Notes: generated from the letters alone by a model not told the origin. DNA of 64,000 bases from Curtobacterium sp. HSID17257 (GCF_003989515.1 NZ_RBLU01000009.1:1-64000); one strand, 5' to 3'. Positions 8,740 through 17,440 are shown, numbered from the stretch's first letter. A program made the numbers and translations.

Positions 8740-8872
8740 AGCCAGGGATGCGAAGCCGAGCGGGCTCGGCTACCATCGGTCCGAGCGCTGAGCTCGGGGA
8801 TGGGTTTGCATCCCTGGCTTTCCACTCGGAAGGCGAACTGAGGCCCGGATCTGTTCCAGCAGATCCGGGCCT
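8740..8872. other. Structured multi-stem element, candidate ncRNA or cis-regulatory leader
   Basis: In the 329-base gap between the small peptide gene and the DUF2510 gene. Outer 12-bp perfect arms (AGCCAGGGATGC at 8740-8751, complement at 8808-8819) enclose two hairpins (8754-8771 and 8781-8797), giving a three-way junction. CATCCC at 8809-8814 can alternatively pair with GGGATG at 8797-8802, which excludes the outer stem. A separate 13-bp hairpin with a six-base loop follows at 8841-8872. The element would fold on either strand. No known class is recognised. Confidence 0.55.
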
Positions 8873-8948
8873 CGCACGTTCACCTGGCCGCGCTCCGGCG
8901 GGTGCGCGGGCGAGGACACCCTACCGAACCGTCCGGTGATGTACTAGT

Positions 8949-8988
8949 GATCGGTCCCGAACAGGGGCTGCCCCGAGCGTGACCGATC
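8949..8988 (+). promoter_or_regulatory. Inverted repeat in the promoter region of the DUF2510 gene
   Basis: GATCGGTC (8949-8956) and GACCGATC (8981-8988) flank an inner AGGGGCTGCCCC-type hairpin (about 8963-8975). A TACGCT -10-like hexamer begins at 8993, so the repeat covers the expected -35 zone. It may be an operator or the terminator of an upstream transcript. Confidence 0.4.
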
Positions 8989-9004
8989 TGGTTACGCTCC
9001 GAGC

Positions 9005-9028
9005 ATGCCTCAGAGAGATGACCTGTGA
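9005..9028 (+). CDS. Seven-codon leader ORF (MPQRDDL) overlapping the DUF2510 start
   Basis: The ATG lies six bases after the -10-like TACGCT, the leaderless geometry seen at many genes here, so it may be the first base of the transcript. Its stop TGA overlaps the GTG start of the next gene (GTGA), a coupling arrangement. Coding function of the peptide itself is unlikely; translation through it may deliver ribosomes to the downstream GTG, which lacks a strong Shine-Dalgarno. Confidence 0.35.
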   Translation: MPQRDDL

Positions 9029-9489
9029 CTCTCCCCCTTGCGGGCTGGTACCCGGACCCGCAAGACCAGGCCCGGCTTCGTTGGTGGGACGGCCAACGGT
9101 GGGGCGATCCCGCTCCACAGCCAGTGGTGCCCTCGTTCGGGAGGTTCGTGGAGGCCTCGCCGCGCCCACCCGCTCCATCCGAGTACCGAGGGATCGCAAT
9201 GCCCGGGCGTGCGACCGGACGCGGGGCGAGGATCGCCCGTGATCGTGCCACGCGGGCAGCGAATCCCTACGGGTACGCCGGTCTCGTGCTGTCCCTGATC
9301 GCCTTCATCGTGAACCTGTTGGCGATCCCCAGCCTGCTCGGGATCGTCTTCGGCGCGATCGGCCTCGTGCGAGCTGGGCAGTTGGTCGGGGAGCGGGTCA
9401 CTGGCTTCGGCGTCTCGCTCGCCGCCGTCATCCTCGGCCTCGTCAGTGGTGCGCTCTTCTTCGTCCGGCTGGCAGAGGTGTTCGGCTGA
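9025..9489 (+). CDS. DUF2510/DUF4190-like small membrane protein
   Basis: 154 residues. The N-terminus carries the DUF2510 signature (AGWYPDP then RWWDGQRW, about 6-27), a tryptophan-rich cytosolic motif common in actinobacteria. A Pro/Arg-rich linker leads to two hydrophobic helices (about 88-120 and 128-150) separated by GRAGQLVGERVTG-type sequence, as in DUF4190 proteins. Role unknown; such proteins are thought to be membrane-associated accessory factors. The GTG start is chosen because it begins the DUF2510 motif and overlaps the leader ORF. Confidence 0.75.
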   Translation: MTLPLAGWYPDPQDQARLRWWDGQRWGDPAPQPVVPSFGRFVEASPRPPAPSEYRGIAMPGRATGRGARIARDRATRAANPYGYAGLVLSLIAFIVNLLAIPSLLGIVFGAIGLVRAGQLVGERVTGFGVSLAAVILGLVSGALFFVRLAEVFG

Positions 9490-9559
9490 ACAAGCGTTCA
9501 CAGCGCTCTCGGACCTGATCGGCGGGTGGCGCACTGCTCCGTCGCTGAGTGCTCACATG

Positions 9560-9569
9560 TGTGATCACA
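9560..9569. promoter_or_regulatory. 10-bp palindrome TGTGATCACA overlapping a ribosome-binding region
   Basis: TGTGATCACA ends at the AAAGG ribosome-binding site of the gene starting at 9581. Its arms resemble half-sites of Crp/Fnr-type regulators, but the spacing is too short for the usual consensus. Weak call. Confidence 0.25.
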
Positions 9570-9580
9570 AAGGTTGGGGC

Positions 9581-10468
9581 ATGGCGAACCTCAACCGGAT
9601 CCTCGGCATGGCCTCGAAGGTCATCGACAAGCAGATGCAGAAGCAGCGCGCGCAGGGGAACGCCGCCGCCGGCGACCAGCAGAACGCGCGCGGCACCGGG
9701 GGTGGGGCCGACTGGCGCGACATCGTCCGCGGCGCGGCGGACAAGCTGACGGGCGACGACCGCTCACGGCAGCAGCAGCCGGGCCAGCAGCAGTACGGAC
9801 AGCCGCAGCAGTACCGCCAGCCGCAGCGACACCAGGGACAGGCAGACCCCGACAAGGTCGCCCTCGCGAAGTACGACTACCTGCTCCGCACGGCGAACCC
9901 CGACCAGATCGAGCAGGTGCACCACGACGCCTTCGCCCGGCTCACCCCGGCGCAGCGCCAGCAGGTGCGGGACCGGCTCAACTCCGAGCTGCCGCCGCAC
10001 GAGCACCTGCGCGACGACTCGTCCGGCGGCATGGCCCGTGCGATGACCCGTGGTGAGATGTCGCGGCCCGGGCTCATCCGTCGGGTGCTCGGTGGTTCGG
10101 GTCGTCCGGGCGGCGGCAGTGGGCGCGGCGGCGCGTTCGCCGGCGGCGCGGCCGTCGGTGCCGGTGCGATGGCCCTGGGCGGTCTCGCGGTGGCCGTCGC
10201 CGGTGGAGCGGTGGTCAGCGCAGCAGCCGCGCCGGTCCTGGCCGGCGCGGCCGACCTCGGCGTCGACTTCGAGGGCATCGCCTCCGGCATGGGTGACCTC
10301 GGACTCGCGGACCTGGGCGGCGGGGTCGAGGGCTTCGCCGCCGAGGGCGAGCAGTTCCTGGGCGGACTGGGCGAGCAGGCCTCCGGGCTCGGCGAGCAGG
10401 CCTCCGGGCTGGGCGAGCAGGCGTCGAACCTGGGCAACGACTTCCTCGGCGGACTCTTCGACCGCTGA
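9581..10468 (+). CDS. Gln- and Gly-rich protein of unknown function
   Basis: 295 residues. An amphipathic N-terminus (MANLNRILGMASKVIDKQM) is followed by a Gln/Tyr/Pro-rich linker (about 64-88), a conserved-looking core with PDKVALAKYDYLLRTANPDQ and RLTPAQRQQVRDRL (about 88-150), a Gly/Ala-rich hydrophobic stretch (about 180-225) that could insert in a membrane, and a C-terminal heptad repeat. Related actinobacterial proteins are often labelled cation-transporting ATPase, but no P-type ATPase motif (DKTG) is present, so I do not use that name. ATG at 9581 follows AAAGG. Confidence 0.7.
   Translation: MANLNRILGMASKVIDKQMQKQRAQGNAAAGDQQNARGTGGGADWRDIVRGAADKLTGDDRSRQQQPGQQQYGQPQQYRQPQRHQGQADPDKVALAKYDYLLRTANPDQIEQVHHDAFARLTPAQRQQVRDRLNSELPPHEHLRDDSSGGMARAMTRGEMSRPGLIRRVLGGSGRPGGGSGRGGAFAGGAAVGAGAMALGGLAVAVAGGAVVSAAAAPVLAGAADLGVDFEGIASGMGDLGLADLGGGVEGFAAEGEQFLGGLGEQASGLGEQASGLGEQASNLGNDFLGGLFDR
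10364..10426 (+). repeat. Three tandem 21-bp units encoding a GLGEQAS heptad
   Basis: Units at 10364-10384, 10385-10405 and 10406-10426 encode three near-identical heptads close to the C-terminus of the preceding protein. The unit length of 21 keeps frame on expansion or contraction. Confidence 0.95.
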
Positions 10469-10486
10469 CACGCCACGGCGGCGCGC

Positions 10487-11443
10487 TCACTCCCGGCGGA
10501 CGAGCGCGTCGCCGACCGCGCTGCGGTAGTACAGGACCGCTCGGCCGTACCGGGTGCGGTTCAGCAGTCCTCCGCGCTCCATCACCCGCAGGTGCTGGTT
10601 CACGGCAGAGGTCGAGACGCCGAACCGCATGGCGAGGTCGGTCGACGACGCCGGCTCGCCGAGCGCGTCGAGGAGCGCCGCCCGGGTGGCACCGAGCAGG
10701 TCCCGGACGGCCCCGACGTCGGGGTGCGACGCGGTCGACCACATCGCTCCCTGGCCCCGGGCCGGGTACATCACGGTCGGAGGCAGGTCGTCGTCGATCG
10801 GCGTCGACGCACGGACGACGAAGACTGACGGGACGAGCGTCAAGCCCTCGCCCTGCACCGGACGGTCGCGGGCGATCGGGCTGTTCAGACGGACGTCGAC
10901 GTGCCGACCGTCGAACCGCACCGACTCGGACAGGCCGCCGAGCGCCGCGCCGACACCCTCGTGCGCGGCGATCCGTCCGCGGTGCGTGACGTCGGCCTGC
11001 AGCACGCGGCGCATCCGTGGCCAGTACGGTGCGAAGCAGAGCTCCCACGTCGTCGCGAGCGCGCGCACGAGCCGGTCGACGACGTCCTCGTGCCGTCCGA
11101 CGAACACGTCCGGCACGGAGCCGTGCACCCGCTCGAGGTCGGTGCGGAGCCGTGCGGGGGAGATCCGGCCGAGGGCTCGGAGCTCGTCGTCGATCGACCC
11201 GAGGGGCGAGTCCGGTCGGGGGTTGACGAAGTCCGCGACCCACCGGCGCTCGTCGACCAGACCGGCGAGGACGGGGCGGTCGAGGACGGGGAGCACGCCG
11301 GCGATGCGCTCGAGCCACGGGCGCTGCAGCGGGTACCGCTCCGGCGCTCGGAAGGCACGCAGCCCGAGGCCCAGCTCCGACAGCGGCGAGATGCCGAACC
11401 GCACCGCCGAGACGTCCGACGGGTCGAGGCGGTACCGGATCAT
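10487..11443 (-). CDS. DUF5937/ArsR-type winged-helix regulator
   Basis: 318 residues from the ATG at 11443. The N-terminal two thirds match the DUF5937 type (MIRYRLDPSDVSAVRFGISP), a probable ligand-binding domain; the C-terminus is an ArsR-like winged helix (about 240-310, TDLAMRFGVSTSAVNQHLRVMERGGLL). This start is chosen over a GTG 33 bases upstream because it begins the conserved domain and has TAGCGT eight bases before it. Divergent from an MFS exporter with a 56-base gap, so it probably represses that gene. Confidence 0.85.
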   Translation of the reverse strand: MIRYRLDPSDVSAVRFGISPLSELGLGLRAFRAPERYPLQRPWLERIAGVLPVLDRPVLAGLVDERRWVADFVNPRPDSPLGSIDDELRALGRISPARLRTDLERVHGSVPDVFVGRHEDVVDRLVRALATTWELCFAPYWPRMRRVLQADVTHRGRIAAHEGVGAALGGLSESVRFDGRHVDVRLNSPIARDRPVQGEGLTLVPSVFVVRASTPIDDDLPPTVMYPARGQGAMWSTASHPDVGAVRDLLGATRAALLDALGEPASSTDLAMRFGVSTSAVNQHLRVMERGGLLNRTRYGRAVLYYRSAVGDALVRRE

Positions 11444-11499
11444 GAAGCCCGACGCTACATCTGTTCGGCGGAGCACCGCGACGGTGCGAGAACTGGAGC

Positions 11500-12780
11500 G
11501 TGAGCACCACGGCGCAACCGGTCCCGATCCGCACCCTCGTCCGGCAGGACCCGACCCTCCGACGCCTGCTCACGGTCACGCTGGTGGACACCCTCGGTCG
11601 CGGCGCCTTCTTCACGCTCACGTCGCTGTACCTCATCACGATCGTCGGGATCCCGGCGGTCGCGGTCGGTCTCGGGCTCACCGTCGCCGGAGCGGTCGGT
11701 GTGGCCTCGTCGCTGGTCTTCGGGCACCTCGCGGACCGCTTCAGCGCGCGACGGATGCTCGTCTGGCTGCACCTCGTGCAGGGTCTCGCGCTCGTCAGCT
11801 ACGTGCTCGTCCACGACCTGCCGACCCTGATCGCGACGGCGTCCGTCGTGACGCTCGCGCAGCAGGGCGGCGGCTCCGTCCGGGGTGCCGCGGTCGGACG
11901 GGCGTTCCCCGGTGCCGAGCGCGTCCGCGTCCGGGCGACCATGCGCACGGTCACGAACGTCGGCATCGGCGTGGGCACCGCACTGGCCGCGGTCCCGCTC
12001 GCGATCGGCACCGGCGAGGCCTACCGCGTGACGATGGTCCTCTCGGGCGCCCTGTTCCTGGCGTCGGCGGTCCTCGTCGCCGGTCTCCCCGCGGTGCGGG
12101 TCGACGCGGCACCGGCCGACCGGACCGACACCGGCACGATCGTTCGGCAGGAGCCCGCCGGCCGCAGCCCCTACCGTGACGTCCGGTTCCTCGCGGTCAC
12201 CGCCCTGACCGGACTGTTCGGCATGCAGTTCGGCCTGTTCGAGGTCGGCGTGCCGATCTGGGTCGTGCAGCACACCGTCGCGCCGGACGTGCTCGTCTCC
12301 CCCCTGCTGCTCGTGAACACCGTGATCGTCGTGCTGCTGCAGGTCCGGCTGAGCCGCGGGACCGACACCGTCGCGGGTGCGGCGCGGGTCATGCGGCACG
12401 CGGGGTGGGTCATGGCGGTGGCGTGCGGGCTGTGGGCGGCTGCCGGATGGGTACGCGGGGACGACTGGGTGCCGGCGGCGATCGCGACCGCCGTGCTCGT
12501 CCTCGCGGCGGTCGCCCACTCGCTCGCGGAGATCACGTCGAGCGCCGCCGGGTGGGCGCTGAGCTTCGAGCTCGCACCGGCGGACCGCGTCGGCGCCTAC
12601 CAGGGCATCTACGGCACCGGGTACGCGGTGGCGGCGATGATCGCCCCGACCGTGGTGACCCTGACCGCCGTCGACCTCGGGACGGTCGGGTGGGGGATCC
12701 TCGCCGTCGTGTTCCTCGGCGCGGCGCTCGGCGTCGGTGCGATCGCCGGGCGGGCCGCGCGCACGACGGTCGCGGCGTGA
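11500..12780 (+). CDS. MFS transporter, probable drug exporter
   Basis: 426 residues with about 12 hydrophobic segments. The loop after TM2 has the MFS signature in the form GHLADRFSARRML. The family commonly pairs with DUF5937/ArsR regulators; the divergent arrangement here suggests inducible efflux. The start GTG is close to GGAG (1-2 bases), so the real start could be slightly different. The last 36 bases around the stop are duplicated 50 bases downstream. Confidence 0.8.
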   Translation: MSTTAQPVPIRTLVRQDPTLRRLLTVTLVDTLGRGAFFTLTSLYLITIVGIPAVAVGLGLTVAGAVGVASSLVFGHLADRFSARRMLVWLHLVQGLALVSYVLVHDLPTLIATASVVTLAQQGGGSVRGAAVGRAFPGAERVRVRATMRTVTNVGIGVGTALAAVPLAIGTGEAYRVTMVLSGALFLASAVLVAGLPAVRVDAAPADRTDTGTIVRQEPAGRSPYRDVRFLAVTALTGLFGMQFGLFEVGVPIWVVQHTVAPDVLVSPLLLVNTVIVVLLQVRLSRGTDTVAGAARVMRHAGWVMAVACGLWAAAGWVRGDDWVPAAIATAVLVLAAVAHSLAEITSSAAGWALSFELAPADRVGAYQGIYGTGYAVAAMIAPTVVTLTAVDLGTVGWGILAVVFLGAALGVGAIAGRAARTTVAA

Positions 12781-12836
12781 CGGGGCAGCGGTCGTCCGGA
12801 CGGGCCGCGCGCACGATGATTGCGGCCTGACGGGGC
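12751..12836 (+). repeat. Duplicated 3' end of the MFS gene (36 bp, period 50)
   Basis: 12751-12786 and 12801-12836 match at 32 of 36 positions. The first copy spans the last codons, the stop and six bases beyond; the second lies outside the gene and also contains the in-register TGA. Confidence 0.9.
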
Positions 12837-12937
12837 CGCACCGTGCCTCCCGGCCGGTCCGACCTGGCCCGGCGCCGGGCGCGATCCGGACGACCCGCGC
12901 GCCCCGGGAATACGCTCGGGGCGCAGACGTTGGGACG

Positions 12938-12963
12938 TTGCGTCATGCAATGTTGCGTTGCAT
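12938..12963. promoter_or_regulatory. Nested inverted repeats in the leader of the peptide ABC operon
   Basis: ATGCAA (12945-12950) and TTGCAT (12958-12963) form an inverted repeat with a seven-base spacer; overlapping it TTGC/GCAA arms occur at 12938-12941 and 12947-12950. The rest of the 357-base gap 12781-13137 shows only the duplicated gene end, a GC-rich stretch and no credible gene. The site lies about 175 bases before the operon start and is the best operator candidate. Confidence 0.5.
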
Positions 12964-13137
12964 GTCGTCCGGACCCCGCGGGCGTTCGGATCCGCGCACC
13001 GACCGGTGCGACCATGGACCGCCCGGCCACCCGAACCGGGCCGGACGCCCCGTCCACCACGACGACGAGGGCCGCAGCCGACCGGGCCACCCGGTCGTCC
13101 GCGCCCGACACCCCCACCCCACGAGGAGCAGCACACC

Positions 13138-14805
13138 ATGCACCGCCCCAAGCGCTTGACGATCACCGCGGCCGTCGCCGCCGCCGCAGCCCTCGTGCTG
13201 ACCGGCTGCTCGGGTGGCGGCGCGTCGGACGACGCGTCCACCGGCACGAGCAAGGGCGGCACGCTCGACATCCTGACGGCGCAGACCGCGCTGCACTGGG
13301 ACCCGGCGACGAGCCAGAGCCTCGGCATCACCTCGATGGGCCTGGTCGCCCGCCGCCTGACCACGTGGGACGTCCAGCCCGGCAAGACCGCGAAGGTGGT
13401 GCCGGACCTCGCGACCACCACGGGTGAGTCGAGCGACGGCGGCAAGACTTGGACGTACACGCTGAAGGGCGGCCTGAAGTTCCAGGACGGCACGCCGATC
13501 ACCACGAAGGACGTCAAGTGGGGCATCGAGCGGTCGTTCGCCCCGAACCTCACCGGTGGCCTGAGCTACCACAAGTCCCTGCTGGTCGGCGGCTCGGACT
13601 ACCAGGGCCCCTTCGAGGGGAAGACGCTCGACAGCATCGAGACCCCGGACGACAAGACCATCGTCTTCAAGCTCGACGCCCCGTACGGCGACTGGCCGTG
13701 GCTCGCCTCGATGCCGGCGTTCGCACCCGTGCCCGAGGGCGCGGGCAAGGACACCGGCGCCTACGACGCGAAGCCCGTGTCGAGCGGTCCGTACCAGATC
13801 GAGTCGAACACGCAGGGCTCGCAGGTCACGCTCGTCCGCAACAAGGAGTGGAGCGCGAAGACCGACGCGATCCGCACCGCCGGTCCGTCGAAGATCGTGT
13901 TCAAGGAGAGCCAGGACGCCTCGACCACGACGCAGAGCCTGATCGCCGACAACGGTGACGCGAAGAACGCCTTCGGCGCGCAGTTCCTCGGTGCCGCCGA
14001 GCTCAACCAGGTGCGCGCCAACCCCGCTGCACAGGACCGCCTCGCGACGAGCAAGGCCGGCCCCATCACCTACATGGCGATCAACACCCAGCGTGGGGCG
14101 CTGAAGGACCTCAAGGTCCGCCAGGCGCTGCAGTACGCGGTCGACCGCAAGTCCTTCCGCATCGCGGCCGGTGGTGCGCTCGCCGGCGAGTACGCGACGA
14201 CCCTCGTGACGCCGGGCATCGCCGGACGCCAGGACTACGACCTGTACGAGACCGGCGCGACGGGCGACGTCGACAAGGCGAAGGCGCTCCTGGAGGAGGC
14301 CGGGGCCGAGGACCTGTCGCTCACCCTCGTGACGCAGAACGACCCGACGTACCTCGCGCAGGCGCAGGCGCTGCAGGCCGGTCTGAAGCGCGCCGGCATC
14401 GCCGTGACGCTCAAGCCGCTCGACTACGACTCCTTCACGCAGGCCACCACGAACGGCACCGACTTCGACCTGTCGCTGTCGAGCTGGCAGCCGGACTTCC
14501 CGAGCGCGAACGCCAACATCCAGCCGCTCTACGACTCGTCGCAGATCGGTGGGGGCGGCTACAACGTCTCGAAGTACAGCAACCCCGAGGTCGACGCCCT
14601 CATCGCGAAGGCGACCGGCACCGTCGACCAGTCCGATGCGCAGGAGCTGTGGGCGCAGGCGGACCGCCGCATCATGGAGGACGCCCCCGTCGTCCCGCTG
14701 ATCTACGCGAAGCAGTCCTTCCTGGCCGGGTCGAACGTCGAGAACTTCCGCATCGCGGACTTCCCGGCCTACCCGAACTACCTCAAGGTCTCGCTCGCCC
14801 AGTGA
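13138..14805 (+). CDS. Peptide/oligosaccharide ABC transporter substrate-binding lipoprotein (SBP_bac_5)
   Basis: 555 residues. A lipoprotein signal with lipobox LTGC (Cys about 23) is followed by a Ser/Gly/Asp linker and a family 5 solute-binding domain. LKFQDGTPITTKDVKW and the late DLSLSSWQPDFP region are typical of DppA/OppA-type proteins. GAGGAG precedes the ATG. First gene of a four-gene operon; its stop overlaps the ATPase GTG (GTGA). The ligand could be peptide, nickel-like chelate or oligosaccharide; nothing nearby decides. Confidence 0.92.
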   Translation: MHRPKRLTITAAVAAAAALVLTGCSGGGASDDASTGTSKGGTLDILTAQTALHWDPATSQSLGITSMGLVARRLTTWDVQPGKTAKVVPDLATTTGESSDGGKTWTYTLKGGLKFQDGTPITTKDVKWGIERSFAPNLTGGLSYHKSLLVGGSDYQGPFEGKTLDSIETPDDKTIVFKLDAPYGDWPWLASMPAFAPVPEGAGKDTGAYDAKPVSSGPYQIESNTQGSQVTLVRNKEWSAKTDAIRTAGPSKIVFKESQDASTTTQSLIADNGDAKNAFGAQFLGAAELNQVRANPAAQDRLATSKAGPITYMAINTQRGALKDLKVRQALQYAVDRKSFRIAAGGALAGEYATTLVTPGIAGRQDYDLYETGATGDVDKAKALLEEAGAEDLSLTLVTQNDPTYLAQAQALQAGLKRAGIAVTLKPLDYDSFTQATTNGTDFDLSLSSWQPDFPSANANIQPLYDSSQIGGGGYNVSKYSNPEVDALIAKATGTVDQSDAQELWAQADRRIMEDAPVVPLIYAKQSFLAGSNVENFRIADFPAYPNYLKVSLAQ

Positions 14806-16505
14806 GTGCACCGCTGCTCGAGGTCGAGGGGCTCCGCGTCGCGTTCGGCGACGCGGAGCCCGTCGTCCGTGACGTCTCCTTCACCCTGACGCCCGGTCGG
14901 GTGCTCGCACTCGTCGGCGAGTCCGGTTCCGGCAAGTCGGTCAGTGCCATGAGCGTGCTCGGACTCCTGCCGGCCGCCGCCCGGGTGTCGGGCAGCGCCC
15001 GCTTCCGCGGGACCGAGCTGATCGGCGCCTCCGCGGAGGCGCTGCGTGCCGTGCGGGGTGCGGGCATCGGGGTCGTGTTCCAGGAACCGATGAACTCGTT
15101 CACCCCGGTGCTGTCGATCGGCACGCAGATCGCCGAGGCCGTGCGGGCACACCCGACCGACCTCGACCGCGCGGGCGTCTCGGCCCGCGTGGACGAGCTG
15201 CTCCGCGCCGCCGGGCTCCCGGACCCCACCCGGATCCGGAAGGCGTACCCGCACGAGCTGTCCGGCGGGCAGCTCCAGCGGGCGATGATCGCGATGGCGC
15301 TCGCGGGCGACCCCGTCGCGCTGTTCGCCGACGAGCCGACGACCGCGCTGGACGTCACCGTGCAGGCCGGGATCCTCGACCTGCTGCGTCGGCTCGGTCG
15401 CGAGCGCGACCTCGCCGTCCTGCTCATCACCCACGACATGGGTGTGGTGGCCGACGTCGCCGACGAGGTCCTGGTGATGCGCCGCGGCGACCCCGTCGAG
15501 CACGGCACGGTCGCCGACGTCTTCGCGCACCCGACGGCCGACTACACGCGCGAGTTGCTCGCCGCGGTCCCCGCCCTGGAGGCACGACCCGCGTCCGGCG
15601 ACGAGGTCGAGTCTCGGGCCCAGCGACCGTCCTCGGGCTCCGCGGCGCGAGGAACGTCGCCCAGCGCGAGTCTCGCGTCGGCAGCCGAGCACGTGGTCGC
15701 GCGCCTGCGTGACGTCGCCGTGCGTTACGCACGCCGCGGTGAACCCACCGTGCGCGGGATCGACCTCGAGCTCACGGCCGGGTGGACGCTCGGCCTGGTG
15801 GGGGAGTCGGGGTCCGGCAAGTCGACCATCGGCCGTGCGCTCGCCGGACTCGTCCCCGTCGTGGACGGCTCGGTCGAGGTCGACGGGAACGACCTGCGCA
15901 CCGCACGCGGGAAGCGCCTGCGCGAGCTCCGCAGCCGCGTGGGCATCGTCTTCCAGGACCCGGCGTCGTCGCTGAACCCGCGACAGACCATCGGCTGGAG
16001 CATCGCCGAACCGCTGCTCGTGCACGGCGAGGGCACACCGGCATCGCGCGCCGACCGCGCCCGCGACCTCCTGTCCGCGGTGCAGCTCGATCCGTCGTGG
16101 ACCGAACGGTTCCCGCACCAGCTGTCCGGCGGCCAGCGGCAGCGCGTCGCCGTCGCCCGGGCACTGGCGCTCCGACCGGCCCTGGTGATCGCCGACGAGC
16201 CGACCAGCGCCCTCGACGTCACCGTGCAGGCCGCCGTGCTCGACCTGCTCGCGGACCTGCAGGACGAGTTCGGCTTCGGCATGCTGCTCATCAGCCACGA
16301 CCTGGCGGTGGTGCGCCAGCTCGCCGACGACGTCGTCGTGCTGCACGACGGCCGCATCGTCGAGCGCGGCGCGACCTCCGCCGTGCTCGACCACCCGCAG
16401 CAGGACTACACGCGCATGCTGCTCGCGGCGGCCCCGGTCGCCGACCCCGAGCGCCAGGCCGCCCGCCGCGAGGCCTGGCGGGCCTGGGAAGGAGTGGTCT
16501 CGTGA
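14802..16505 (+). CDS. Fused double ATPase of a peptide-type ABC importer (DppD-DppF fusion)
   Basis: 567 residues with two complete ABC cassettes: Walker A GESGSGKS at about 38-45 and again about 335-342, signature LSGGQ in both halves and Walker B followed by DEPT in both. A variable Ser/Ala/Arg-rich linker (about 265-305) joins them. Each half ends with the oligopeptide-transporter C-terminal extension (HPTADYTRELL, HPQQDYTRMLL). The fusion provides both nucleotide-binding domains in one polypeptide. Starts GTG overlapping the lipoprotein stop and ends overlapping the next permease. Confidence 0.95.
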   Translation: MSAPLLEVEGLRVAFGDAEPVVRDVSFTLTPGRVLALVGESGSGKSVSAMSVLGLLPAAARVSGSARFRGTELIGASAEALRAVRGAGIGVVFQEPMNSFTPVLSIGTQIAEAVRAHPTDLDRAGVSARVDELLRAAGLPDPTRIRKAYPHELSGGQLQRAMIAMALAGDPVALFADEPTTALDVTVQAGILDLLRRLGRERDLAVLLITHDMGVVADVADEVLVMRRGDPVEHGTVADVFAHPTADYTRELLAAVPALEARPASGDEVESRAQRPSSGSAARGTSPSASLASAAEHVVARLRDVAVRYARRGEPTVRGIDLELTAGWTLGLVGESGSGKSTIGRALAGLVPVVDGSVEVDGNDLRTARGKRLRELRSRVGIVFQDPASSLNPRQTIGWSIAEPLLVHGEGTPASRADRARDLLSAVQLDPSWTERFPHQLSGGQRQRVAVARALALRPALVIADEPTSALDVTVQAAVLDLLADLQDEFGFGMLLISHDLAVVRQLADDVVVLHDGRIVERGATSAVLDHPQQDYTRMLLAAAPVADPERQAARREAWRAWEGVVS

Positions 16506-17440
16506 CCGCGAACGTCGTCGACCGGCCCGTCTCCGCGTCGGCCGGTCGGACCACCGGGTTCCGGGCCGTCGTGCGCCGGGTCCGTCAGGACCGCTGGGCC
16601 GTGGCCGCCGCGGTCGTCATCGCGGTGTTCGTCGTCGTGGCGATCGCCGCACCGCTCATCGCAGCCGTGACGGGGCAGAACCCGTACAGCTACAACGTCG
16701 ACGCGCTGAACGACTTCGGGGCGCCCCGCGGCGCTGCCGGCGGTGTGAGCGGCGAGCACTGGTTCGGCGTCGAGCCGCTGACCGGGCGGGACCTCTTCGC
16801 CATCGTGACGTACGGCGCGCGGACCTCGCTGGGCATCGGGCTCGCCGCGACCGCGATGTCGATCGTGATCGGGGTGCTCGTCGGTGTCACCACGGGGTTC
16901 CTCGGCGGCTGGTACGACCGGGTGCTGTCGCGCGTGGTCGACGTGATCTTCGGCTTCCCGTCCCTGGTCTTCATGATCGCGCTCACCGCGGTCGTACCGA
17001 CCTCGTTCCCGAAGCCGCTGCTCGTCGTGCTCGTCATCGGGTTCTTCGGCTGGCCTTCCGTCGCCCGCGTCGTGCGCGGGCAGACGCTCTCGCTCGTGAG
17101 CCGGAACTACGTCGTCGCGTCGACCGCGATGGGTGCGGGGCGCTGGCACGTCATCCGCAAGCAGCTCCTGCCGAACCTCGCCGCGACGATCACCGTCTAC
17201 GCGACCATCTCGATCCCGTCGATGATCGGCGCCGAGGCCGCGCTGTCCTTCCTGGCCGTCGGCGTCAACCCGCCGACGCCGTCGTGGGGCCGCAGCATCG
17301 GCGACGCGATCGGCTGGGTGCAGACCGACCCGATGTACCTCGTCTTCCCCGGAGCCGCACTGTTCCTCATCACCCTGGCCTTCAACGTGCTCGGTGACGC
17401 CCTGCGCGACGCCCTCGACCCGCGAGGGGGCGACCGATGA
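16502..17440 (+). CDS. ABC permease, DppC type
   Basis: 312 residues, about six membrane helices, with the long extracytoplasmic stretch after TM1 typical of DppC/OppC proteins and the EAA-like cytoplasmic loop (TAMGAGRWHVIRKQLLPNLA). Start GTG overlaps the ATPase stop by four bases. The order here is binding protein, ATPase, C-type then B-type permease, the reverse of the common B-C-D-F order. Confidence 0.93.
   Translation: MTANVVDRPVSASAGRTTGFRAVVRRVRQDRWAVAAAVVIAVFVVVAIAAPLIAAVTGQNPYSYNVDALNDFGAPRGAAGGVSGEHWFGVEPLTGRDLFAIVTYGARTSLGIGLAATAMSIVIGVLVGVTTGFLGGWYDRVLSRVVDVIFGFPSLVFMIALTAVVPTSFPKPLLVVLVIGFFGWPSVARVVRGQTLSLVSRNYVVASTAMGAGRWHVIRKQLLPNLAATITVYATISIPSMIGAEAALSFLAVGVNPPTPSWGRSIGDAIGWVQTDPMYLVFPGAALFLITLAFNVLGDALRDALDPRGGDR

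Noticed and set aside
8740-8819. tRNA-like or selenocysteine-tRNA-like gene
   Set aside because: Cloverleaf-like pairing exists but there is no T-loop consensus, no anticodon arm of the right size and the acceptor arm is 12 bp.
9560-9569. CRP/GlxR binding site
   Set aside because: Arms fit half-sites but are adjacent without the six-base spacer; overlap with a ribosome-binding site is likely coincidental.
9581-10468. P-type cation-transporting ATPase
   Set aside because: A label often attached to such proteins, but no DKTG or P-loop motif is present.
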